Shown here piece after piece: positions 56,854-64,000 of a stretch of 64,000 bases of DNA. The notes beneath the pieces are model-generated. The model was not told the DNA's origin, did no database searches, and saw only the letters and a program-made list of their open reading frames with translations. A program made the translations under genes and the position numbers. The stretch lies in the NCBI GenBank assembly GCA_036504215.1, contig DASXVO010000081.1, positions 62,001 to 126,000 of the forward strand, given 5' to 3'. Numbering within the stretch: position 1 is the stretch's first letter; the number at the start of each line of letters is the position of its first letter. Source of the DNA: Vicinamibacterales bacterium. Lineage in GTDB: Bacteria > Acidobacteriota > Vicinamibacteria > Vicinamibacterales > Fen-181.

Positions 56854-58284
56854 TCAGAACGTGTAGCTCCACATCACGTACGGCGTCCAGATGCGCTGAA
56901 CGTCAACGGACTGCGTGATGAAGCCCCCGCCGAACAGGACCGCGAGCCCCGCGCCAACCGTCAGATCCTTCGTGACAGCGTAGGCACCGAACAGGTCCGG
57001 CTCCCAGCCCAGGTCGCGGCTGGTCGCCTTCCGGTTGAGGACGATCCTCGAACCCGACGAGCCGTACCACCCGTCGTTCACCGTCGCCAACAGCATCCGG
57101 TTCAGGGCAGCGTTCACCTTCAGTTTCGGTGCCGGCGAGATCTCGAACTTGACGGCGACGTGGTGCAGGTTGCGCCAGCCAACGTTGTCGCCCAACCCCC
57201 ACTTGCCATGGGTGCTCGCGTAGAGCTGGTCGAAGGTCGTCTTGATCCCATCCTTCGGATCGTGGTCGCCCGATGCGAAGTTGTACTCGAACCCGATTCG
57301 CGGCTTCAGCTTCGGAACCCAGCCGGCGACGGCCCACGTCACGCCCTCGTGCGATGCCCACGCGGAGGTGTCGTCCGCCGCGGAATGGCCCCGCTGGATG
57401 ACGTTCTCAGCCTCCCAGGTCACGGTCTTCGTGGCCGGTCCGCCCAGTCGAACGCCGGCGGTGTACAGCGTCGCATCTCCCTTTCCGCCGAGTTCACCGG
57501 TCGCGGTGCTGTTGAACTTCACGACCAGATACGGCTCGACGTACGCGAGCGGCTTCACCCTGTCGAATCTCACCCACGTCCCATAGAAGCGCTCGCCGAC
57601 TTTCGCGCGCGAGAAGGCATCCGGCGTCACGTCCACAGGCGCCGCTCCGAACAGGTCGATCCTGAACCCCGGGGCCGCCGCCGTCAGACGAACGGCGTCG
57701 TAGGTCCGGCCGACGTTGCCCCAGTCGGGACTCGCAATGAGGCGACCATCGCCGAACAGCAGTTCCTGACGGCCGACGCTGGCGCCGAGACGGCGCGCGC
57801 CCTTCCTGCCAATCTCGACGTACGCGAGCCTGAGGTCGAAGGTGTTCTCCATGCTCTTGGGCGGAACCGGCGCGAGGTCGTAGCCGCTGACCCGCGAGTC
57901 CTGCGCCTGCACGGTTGCCTGCAGCCACGGCGTCGCACGAACGGCGGCGGTCAGGCGAAAGCGGTTGATGAGGTAGCCGTCGTACTCCGCGCCGCGCGTC
58001 GCCGGCGGGCGGGTCGCCTCCACGCGGACCCGCTCCTGGATGGACACGGTCAGCCACGACGGCCAGTTGTCGCTGAGGCGCGCAAGACCGACCTTCTCGC
58101 CCTTCGTCGGCGGCTTCGCCTGCCCTCCGGCGCGGGCCGGCGCGGGTGCGGCCGCCGGCTCCCCAACCGGTGGGCGTGGCGGCGCCACGGCCTGCTGCGC
58201 CGCTGCGGAGGCCGCGAGAGCTGCTGCGAGTAAGACCCCGACCGCGCCAGCCGGTCCCAGTCGTCCCACCATCAGAACCTCCAC
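56854..58284 (-). CDS. Alginate-export-like outer-membrane porin
   Basis: 476 residues; ATG 58284 or 58272. Signal peptide, a Pro/Ala-rich linker to ~60, then a barrel of the AlgE-like family: RFRLTAAVRATPWLQATVQAQDSR, FDLRLAYVEIG, VGRQELLFGDGRLIASPDWGNVGRTYDAVRL, GFEYNFASGDHDPKDGIKTTFDQLYAS, ending MWSYTF. Passive or gated outer-membrane channel; substrate unknown. Confidence 0.82.
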   Translation of the reverse strand: MEVLMVGRLGPAGAVGVLLAAALAASAAAQQAVAPPRPPVGEPAAAPAPARAGGQAKPPTKGEKVGLARLSDNWPSWLTVSIQERVRVEATRPPATRGAEYDGYLINRFRLTAAVRATPWLQATVQAQDSRVSGYDLAPVPPKSMENTFDLRLAYVEIGRKGARRLGASVGRQELLFGDGRLIASPDWGNVGRTYDAVRLTAAAPGFRIDLFGAAPVDVTPDAFSRAKVGERFYGTWVRFDRVKPLAYVEPYLVVKFNSTATGELGGKGDATLYTAGVRLGGPATKTVTWEAENVIQRGHSAADDTSAWASHEGVTWAVAGWVPKLKPRIGFEYNFASGDHDPKDGIKTTFDQLYASTHGKWGLGDNVGWRNLHHVAVKFEISPAPKLKVNAALNRMLLATVNDGWYGSSGSRIVLNRKATSRDLGWEPDLFGAYAVTKDLTVGAGLAVLFGGGFITQSVDVQRIWTPYVMWSYTF

Positions 58285-58296
58285 GCGCCTCTGGTG

Positions 58297-59112
58297 TTAT
58301 CTCTGGAGACGCTGCTGATCAATCCAGGTGAGGCACCCGACGATCTGTTCCTGCAGCTGCTTCCGACGATCGGTGAACCGATGGTTGCCCGCGTCGATGA
58401 GCACGAGCTTCTTGGGCTCGCGCGCCACCCGTTCGAACGTCCGGTAGTCGGCCTCCGTCACGTATTCGTCCCTGGTCGACTGGATCATGCAGAGCGGCAG
58501 CGGAGAGACGGACGGCACGAACTCCTTCGGCGCGAACATCGGCTCGTCGGAGTCCTTCTTCGTGATCCAACTCGTGAAATCGGTCCACCGCCAGCCCAGT
58601 TCCGCCGTCGGCGGCAGCCCCATCGTCAGCACGCCGTGGGCCCAGGTGTGGTTGGCCGGGGCCGAACCGGCGAGCACCGCCAGGGCGGCGCCTTCGGACA
58701 CGCCCGAGAGGATGACGGGCTGGACGAGCAGGTTGCGCGCCCTGAGAAACTGCGCGAGCTGGTTGTAGTCGCCGGGCGGCTCGGCGACGGTCAGCGTCTT
58801 GTTGCCCGAGGTGAATGAACCGAGATACTGCCGCATGTTCACGCCGATGACGTGGTACCCGCGCTGCGACAGGTACTCCGACATGTCCACGGCGAGCCCC
58901 ACCCACCCCACGTCGCCGCTGCCCATGATGATCGTGCCGCGCGGGGTCGCGCCCACAGCCCGGTACACCTCGATCGTGAGCGTCTTGCCGCGCACGACGA
59001 AACCGAGATGCTGCTCGGCGGCCGCCAGCGACGACGTCGGGCAGCCGGTCAGGATCACGACCACCAGGAACCAGCCGGACAAAGTCGATCGCAACGTCAT
59101 AAGAGGTTTCAA
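58297..59112 (-). CDS. VirJ/AcvB-like exported hydrolase
   Basis: 271 residues with a signal peptide (LSGWFLVVVILTGC, possibly a lipoprotein). Alpha/beta-hydrolase with GTIIMGSGDVGWVGLAVDMSEYLSQRGYHVIGVN, nucleophile in LSGVSEGAAL, acid in TRDEYVT and His in AGNHRFTDRR. This pattern is that of VirJ/AcvB proteins; AcvB is known to hydrolyse lysyl-phosphatidylglycerol. A relative follows at 59129. Confidence 0.75.
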   Translation of the reverse strand: MKPLMTLRSTLSGWFLVVVILTGCPTSSLAAAEQHLGFVVRGKTLTIEVYRAVGATPRGTIIMGSGDVGWVGLAVDMSEYLSQRGYHVIGVNMRQYLGSFTSGNKTLTVAEPPGDYNQLAQFLRARNLLVQPVILSGVSEGAALAVLAGSAPANHTWAHGVLTMGLPPTAELGWRWTDFTSWITKKDSDEPMFAPKEFVPSVSPLPLCMIQSTRDEYVTEADYRTFERVAREPKKLVLIDAGNHRFTDRRKQLQEQIVGCLTWIDQQRLQR

Positions 59113-59128
59113 TGAAGGAAGCCGCCCG

Positions 59129-59968
59129 CTACTGCCCTGGCGCCGGCTGCGTCTTGCAGATCCACGCCAGCGAACCGGCCATTTGATCGTACATCGCCTC
59201 GCGCGCCCCGGCGAAGGCGTGATTACGCGCGTCGATCGCGTAGAACTTGCGCCACTCGGTGTCGGGCCCGAACAGCTGCCGTGCCGCGTCTGCCGCCAGA
59301 TAGTCGTCGTGCGTCGACTGAATCACGGCGAGGGGCAGCATCCGGAGGCGATCGAGGTACTCGTACGTCTGGAACACCACCAGTTCGCGCGTCGGCATGT
59401 CGCTCGGTGACTTGCCCCGCCTCACGCGGTAGTGGCGGACGTATTCCTCTTCCTTCGTCAGCGCCACCACCAGGACCCCGGCGAGCTCCGCATGGAGTTC
59501 CTCACGGCCCGCCGCGACCACCGCGAGGCCGGCACCGCGCGACACGCCCACGAGAATCGTTCGGGTCGATTCGGGAAGGCTGAGCGCCTCCTTCGCGAAC
59601 TCGACGAGCTTCTGGTAGTCCCGGGCCAGCCTGGCCGGCGTCGTCGATCCCGACACGAACCCGAGGTGGCTGAGGTAGCTGGGCGTACCGAAGCCGGCGA
59701 CCGGGTATCCCCAGCGGATCATCCGGTGGAAGGTGTCGAGGTCATTGCCCCGCCACCCACCGTCGCCGGTTGCGTAGAGCAGCAACGGCGTGTCGGGCTG
59801 CATCTGCGCCGGCCTCGCCAGGTGCACCTCGAGCGGGTGATCGTAGAGCACGATGTCCCGCGTGTATTCCACGGGCCGATACGGCGAGCGAAGCCCCGGG
59901 GGATGGGCGCAGCCGAACAGGCTGGCGATCACGAGACCACCGATGACCCGAAGCCAGGAAGAAGGCAT
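59129..59968 (-). CDS. VirJ/AcvB-like lipoprotein hydrolase
   Basis: 279 residues. Lipobox VIASLFGC. Same family as the previous gene: LLLYATGDGGWRGNDLDTFHRMIRWGYPVAGF, nucleophile in VGVSRGAGL, STHDDYLAAD, and His in ARNHAFAG. The two adjacent relatives differ widely, so the duplication is old. Possible lipid or lipoprotein maintenance in the envelope. Confidence 0.72.
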   Translation of the reverse strand: MPSSWLRVIGGLVIASLFGCAHPPGLRSPYRPVEYTRDIVLYDHPLEVHLARPAQMQPDTPLLLYATGDGGWRGNDLDTFHRMIRWGYPVAGFGTPSYLSHLGFVSGSTTPARLARDYQKLVEFAKEALSLPESTRTILVGVSRGAGLAVVAAGREELHAELAGVLVVALTKEEEYVRHYRVRRGKSPSDMPTRELVVFQTYEYLDRLRMLPLAVIQSTHDDYLAADAARQLFGPDTEWRKFYAIDARNHAFAGAREAMYDQMAGSLAWICKTQPAPGQ

Positions 59969-59971
59969 GGC

Positions 59972-61111
59972 CTAGGGACGTTCGGGCAGCCCGCCCGGCT
60001 TCGAGCGTTCGACTCGGGCCTTCAGCAGTTCGATCCGCTGCCGCGGCGCCTCGCCATCGACCGGTGCGGCCTCGATCGCCTCGACGACCTGGAGGCCATC
60101 GACCACGCGGCCGAACACCGAGTAGACGCCGTCGAGGCGGCTGTTGGGAGCCGTGCAGATGAAGAACGACGTGGACGCGCTGGCCGGGTCGTCGCCGCGC
60201 GCCATCGACAGCGTCCCCTTCACGTGTGGAAGATCGTTGAACTCCGGCTGGAGCGTGCGCACGAAGCGCTGCTGGCGCTCGCCGAGCGGTTCGCGCCTGC
60301 CATTCATTGCCCCGGTCTGGATCACGAAACCCTTCACGACGCGATGGAACGCCGTGCCGTCGTAGACCCCGGCCGACGCCAGCCGCAGGAAGTTCCGCAC
60401 GTGCTCGGGCGCCTTGTCCGGACGTAGCGCAAGCGTGATCGCGCCGGCGCTCGTCTCGAGCACGACCTGGTAGCCGGACAATTCCTCGATGCTTTCGCGT
60501 GAGAACGGCTCGGGGCCTTCGACGGGCTTGTCGCGCACGGTCACCGACGTGATTTCGATCCGGTCGAGAGCCTTGCCCTTGTCATCCACCGGCGCTTCGG
60601 AGATCTTCTGGACAATGCGCAGCCCTTCGACGACGCGGCCGAACACGGTGTACTGGCCATCGAGCACCGGCTGGTCAACCACGCAGATGAAGAACTGCGA
60701 ACCGCCGGTGTCGGGCTTGCCGGGCAAGATCACACTCGAAACAGCCCCCTTGGTGTGCTTCTCGGCGCTCGGCTCGGCCTTGAGCACGCCGAGTCCACCC
60801 GTGCCGTACAGATCCCGCTTGGCCGGGTCCCTGGAGAGGGGGTCGCCGCCTTGAATGATCCCGTACTTGATGAGCCGGTGGAAGGTCGTGCCGGCGTACG
60901 CGCCTTCCGACGCCAGTTTGATGAAGTACCCGACGTGGGTGGGTGCGGCCTCGGGCAGCAGGTCGATCACGATCGTGCCCGCCGTCGTCTCGACCACCGC
61001 CTGCTTGCCCTTCATCTGCTCGGGCGTGAGCGGCGTGGCAAACGGCACCGGTTTCTGGGACGGGGCGGCCTGAGCCGCGACGAGCGTCATCAACAGGAGC
61101 AGGCTGTTCAT
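59972..61111 (-). CDS. Double cyclophilin-type prolyl isomerase
   Basis: 379 residues with signal peptide (LLLLMTLVAAQA). Two cyclophilin domains in tandem: ~40-195 (GTTFHRLIKYGIIQGGDP, GGSQFFICVVDQPVLDGQYTVFGRVVEG) and ~225-365 (GTAFHRVVKGFVIQTGAM, STSFFICTAPNSRLDGVYSVFGRVVDG). Each has the FHR and FFI active-site segments. It helps fold exported proteins. The start ATG 61111 precedes the signal sequence. Confidence 0.9.
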   Translation of the reverse strand: MNSLLLLMTLVAAQAAPSQKPVPFATPLTPEQMKGKQAVVETTAGTIVIDLLPEAAPTHVGYFIKLASEGAYAGTTFHRLIKYGIIQGGDPLSRDPAKRDLYGTGGLGVLKAEPSAEKHTKGAVSSVILPGKPDTGGSQFFICVVDQPVLDGQYTVFGRVVEGLRIVQKISEAPVDDKGKALDRIEITSVTVRDKPVEGPEPFSRESIEELSGYQVVLETSAGAITLALRPDKAPEHVRNFLRLASAGVYDGTAFHRVVKGFVIQTGAMNGRREPLGERQQRFVRTLQPEFNDLPHVKGTLSMARGDDPASASTSFFICTAPNSRLDGVYSVFGRVVDGLQVVEAIEAAPVDGEAPRQRIELLKARVERSKPGGLPERP

Positions 61112-61150
61112 GTGCGTGAGAATATGCGGCTTGTCGGCGCCGCGCAACTG

Positions 61151-61192
61151 GCACTTCGCACCCAGCACTTGGCACCTGGCACCGCGCACCTT
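61151..61192. repeat. 7-base-period array, GCACNNN type
   Basis: Six contiguous units GCACTTC, GCACCCA, GCACTTG, GCACCTG, GCACCGC, GCACCTT between the isomerase and glycosyltransferase genes. Confidence 0.92.
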
Positions 61193-61198
61193 CTGCTA

Positions 61199-64000
61199 TC
61201 ACCCCGTGATCGTCCCCCTCCTCTCCACCTTTCCCCACCCCACCTCGCCGCCGCGCACGGACGCAAGCAGCGCGCGAATCGCCACGTAGTACATGAGCTG
61301 GCGATAGAAGAAACGCTGCCAGACGAGCAGCACGAGCAGACGGACGCTCTCCTTTCGTTCGAGAGCGAACGCAATGAGCGCGGCACCGAGATCGACCGCG
61401 AGGAAGAGCGCGTAGTAGAAGAGCACGCTGCGCAACGTGTCGCTGTTGAAGCCGGTCGGGTGCTGCCACCTGTCGAGCGCCGTCGCCACCAGTGAAGCGG
61501 CCATCACGAGGTCCATGACCGGCGAGACGATCGGGAAGACGATTTGGAAGACGAAGAGATTCGGCAGGGCGACCAGTCCGAGCGCCCCGTCGCGCCAGCG
61601 GAACAGCGCCCCGCGGTGCTTCCAGGCTGCCTGGAACGTCCCGTACATCCAGCGATAGCGCTGCTTCACGAAGCCTTTCACGGTGTCCGGCGCTTCGGTC
61701 AGCGCCATCGCGTCCTCTTCGTACGCCACCCGATAGCCCATCCGCAGTATCGCCATCGTCAGGTCGGCATCCTCAGCCAGCGTCAGCGGCGAGAAGCCCC
61801 CGACCCGCCGAATCAACTCGCGCCGCCACGCGCCGACCGCTCCCGGCACGACGGTGATGCAGTTGAGCAGGTCGAACGCTCGTCGATCCAGGTTCTGGCT
61901 GGTGATGTACTCGAGGGCCTGCCATCGCGTGAGCAGATTCACCCGGTTGCCAACCCGCGCGTTGCCGGCCACGGCACCGATGGCCGGGTCGCAGAAGTGA
62001 CGGACGAGTTTGCTGATCGTGTCGCGTGCGAACACCGTATCCGCATCCAGCGCGACGACAATGTCGGCCGTCGTGTGGGCGACCCCGTAATTGAGCGCCA
62101 CCGCCTTGCCGCCGTTGCCCTTCGTGAGCAACTGCACGCGGGGCTCCGCGGCGAACGCCTCGCGCACCCGCTCCACCGTCCGGTCGGTCGAACCGTCGTC
62201 TACCACGACGATCTCGAAGTGGGTCGGGTGATCAGAGGCGAGCAGCGACGTCACCGTCTGGACGATGACCTTCTCCTCGTTGAAGGCAGGGACGACCACG
62301 GCGACGGACGGCTGGAAATCGGCCGAGTACGTCCGGCGCCGCCCGAACCACCGCTCGGCGATGGCCAGGCTGCCGACGAACAGCAGCCGGAACACGCCGA
62401 GCACGATGCCGGTGAGGAACAGCCACCTCAACGTGACGATGCCGATGTTCAGGGCGCCAAACGCCAGCGCATCGCCCCACGACTGCCAGCGCTCGCGGGA
62501 CGAGAGCGGGGGCATCAGGTCGGCGCGGGATCGCCCGAGCAGCTCCGACAACGAGACGAACCGGAAGCCTCGAGCGCGGAGTTGACCGATGATGGCGGGC
62601 AGGGCCGAGACGGTCTCGTTGCGATCTCCTCCCCCATCGTGCAGCAGGATCACGTTGCCTTCGCCCGACGCGGCCTGTTCGACCGTGCGGCGAACGATCG
62701 CCTCCACGCCAGGCCGCTGCCAGTCGCCGGGATCGATCCGCATCCCGACGGTGACATAGCCTCGCTCGTTGACGAATTCGAGCGGCGCCACCTGGTCTGG
62801 TGTCTCGGGCTCTGCGTCCTCGGCGTACGGCGGCCGGAACAGGTGGGACTGGAGGCCCAGGACGCCCTCGAGCAGGCGCTGCGTCGCGGACAACTCGAAC
62901 CGCAACTGGGTCACGGGAATGTTGGCGATGTTGGGATGCGTGAAGGTGTGGTTGCCGATCTCGTGGCCCTCGCCGACGATCCGCTTGAGCAGACCGGGGT
63001 ACGTCTCCCCGTTCACGCCGATGATGAAGAACAGGCCCGGGACGCGCTCAGCGCGCAGGATGTCGAGGATCGCCGGCGTGTAGTCCGGATCTGGCCCGTC
63101 GTCGAACGTGAGGACGAGTTGATGGTCTCGCTTCCCGTATCGCGTGAGCACGTAGGGCGTGGGCAGCACATCGAACCGCTCCCCGACGATGGCTTGGCGG
63201 ACCTGATCGAAGCTCAGCGTCCGTCGGCCCGGTGAGGGCTGCGAGGTGATGCCGATGATCTCCCCCTCGCCCTCGTAGTCGAGATCGTAGCCGTAGCGGA
63301 TCGTGCCGAGTTGCTGCGCGGTGGCGGCATCGAGTGGCGTCCCTCGGCCGAAGAAGGTCCAGATCGACGGATCCTCGCTGCCGAGACGCCAGAGCGCGAC
63401 GCCTCCCGCGCCATGCGTCGTGGCAATCCGCACCTGGTTGAAGGCCGAGGCGGCGTCCAGCATCCATACCTGGTGGGTGATCCCGTTCTCGCCCTCGTAC
63501 CGGAAGCCCGGCTCGAGGGCGGTCGGATCGAAGCCAATCGTCGCGTCCGACTCCTTCGCGGTCAGCACCGCTTCCTCGAACGTGCGCTCCTCGGCCGGCC
63601 GGCCCTTCGCCCCCCAATCGTAGCCGTAGTTGCCGACGGCCACGATGGTTCGGTTCGCGGGTACGTCCGCCTGGCGGCGCGCCAACACGGCCGTGAACCA
63701 GTCGATCGCCGCAATCGGACCCGGGCTGCCGCCGGCCCAGTGCTGGTCGTATGCCATGAGGATGACGTAGTCCGCAGCGCGCGACAGCCGCGCATAGTCG
63801 AGCCGGTCATCGTCGGGCGCAACATTGACCGACACAGCCAGCCCCGCCGCGTGGAAACTCAAGGCGGTCTCTTCGACCAACCGGAGGAACGCCTCGTGAG
63901 CGCCCGCGGGCAGGTTCTCGAAATCGAGGCTGATGCCGAAGAAGTGATTGCGTTGGACGTACGCCAGACATTGCGACACGGTGCGCGCACGGGCGGATGG
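61199..64000 (-). CDS. GH18-deacetylase-glycosyltransferase fusion, 5' end beyond window
   Basis: 933 visible residues; the frame is open to the window edge. Order: GH18 barrel with FFGISLDFENLP and YVILMAYDQHW; polysaccharide deacetylase (NodB) with LTFDDGPDPDYTP, NHTFTHPN, FRPPYAED and VILLHDGGG, whose Asp, His and His ligate the metal; two membrane helices; GT2 synthase with VVVPAFNEEKV, VVDDGSTD, ALDADTVF, LAEDADLT and QRYRW; three to four terminal helices. These are the parts of PgaB and PgaC, so it probably makes, exports and modifies a beta-1,6-GlcNAc or chitin-like polymer. Confidence 0.88.
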   Translation of the reverse strand, partial: PSARARTVSQCLAYVQRNHFFGISLDFENLPAGAHEAFLRLVEETALSFHAAGLAVSVNVAPDDDRLDYARLSRAADYVILMAYDQHWAGGSPGPIAAIDWFTAVLARRQADVPANRTIVAVGNYGYDWGAKGRPAEERTFEEAVLTAKESDATIGFDPTALEPGFRYEGENGITHQVWMLDAASAFNQVRIATTHGAGGVALWRLGSEDPSIWTFFGRGTPLDAATAQQLGTIRYGYDLDYEGEGEIIGITSQPSPGRRTLSFDQVRQAIVGERFDVLPTPYVLTRYGKRDHQLVLTFDDGPDPDYTPAILDILRAERVPGLFFIIGVNGETYPGLLKRIVGEGHEIGNHTFTHPNIANIPVTQLRFELSATQRLLEGVLGLQSHLFRPPYAEDAEPETPDQVAPLEFVNERGYVTVGMRIDPGDWQRPGVEAIVRRTVEQAASGEGNVILLHDGGGDRNETVSALPAIIGQLRARGFRFVSLSELLGRSRADLMPPLSSRERWQSWGDALAFGALNIGIVTLRWLFLTGIVLGVFRLLFVGSLAIAERWFGRRRTYSADFQPSVAVVVPAFNEEKVIVQTVTSLLASDHPTHFEIVVVDDGSTDRTVERVREAFAAEPRVQLLTKGNGGKAVALNYGVAHTTADIVVALDADTVFARDTISKLVRHFCDPAIGAVAGNARVGNRVNLLTRWQALEYITSQNLDRRAFDLLNCITVVPGAVGAWRRELIRRVGGFSPLTLAEDADLTMAILRMGYRVAYEEDAMALTEAPDTVKGFVKQRYRWMYGTFQAAWKHRGALFRWRDGALGLVALPNLFVFQIVFPIVSPVMDLVMAASLVATALDRWQHPTGFNSDTLRSVLFYYALFLAVDLGAALIAFALERKESVRLLVLLVWQRFFYRQLMYYVAIRALLASVRGGEVGWGKVERRGTITG

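Overview
The window is high-GC bacterial chromosome, dense with genes. Its mix points to an acidobacterium of the Vicinamibacteria type: bacillithiol genes, TonB receptors with a carboxypeptidase-like N-terminal domain, secreted S9/M28 peptidases, sortilin-like repeat proteins, amidohydrolases, DUF5777 barrels and RegBA. The taxonomic placement is inference from gene content only.

Layout. 1-2545: a P-type cation ATPase cut by the window edge and carrying two palindromic repeats inside its coding sequence. 2946-5926: a small conserved gene, tRNA-Arg(TCT), then a 2.5-kb integrated island bounded by a copy of the tRNA 3' half; it holds an integrase remnant, a DrmA-like fragment, hicBA (hicA frameshifted), a DUF433 protein and a HigBA-like pair. 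5927-11020: a broken hydrolase, an esterase, a Tat-exported molybdenum hydroxylase subunit and two facing gene remnants (LysR and TonB receptor). 11097-16743: TonB receptor, RegBA redox two-component pair, MarR regulator and YceI. 16819-23229: amidohydrolase, sortilin-like secreted protein, M28 peptidase. 23400-30642: a six-gene operon for a complex I/group 4 hydrogenase-like membrane complex whose metal-binding cysteines are nearly all gone. 30771-35126: S9 peptidase, then bshB1-bshA (bacillithiol). 35324-41127: cobalt/nickel ECF transporter cbiMQO converging on a tungstate transporter tupABC with a TupA-Mo-domain-cytochrome fusion. 41503-44819: amidohydrolase, response regulator, enolase-superfamily epimerase. 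44957-48633: tRNA-His(GTG) followed by a 3.6-kb island, again closed by a copy of the tRNA 3' half, with a HEPN protein, two related genes (one with a nonsense codon at position 2), a 35-residue protein and a broken ParB/MT-A70 gene. 48728-56644: two operons of cupredoxins, small c-type cytochromes and beta-barrels with their own NtrC-type two-component system; one has a clear sigma-54 promoter and both have the same TTTACG-N5-CGTAA dyad upstream. 56854-64000: porin, two VirJ-like hydrolases, a double cyclophilin and a GH18-deacetylase-glycosyltransferase fusion cut by the window edge.

Themes. Redox and metal handling dominate: Co/Ni and W/Mo uptake, Mo enzymes, copper proteins, cytochromes, quinone-sensing RegB, bacillithiol. 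The strongest candidates for new biology are the cysteine-less hydrogenase-like complex, the nested cytochrome in the TupA fusion, and the sigma-54-controlled cupredoxin/cytochrome/barrel modules. The intergenic spaces carry several arrays with a strict 7-base period and palindromic repeats of at least two families.
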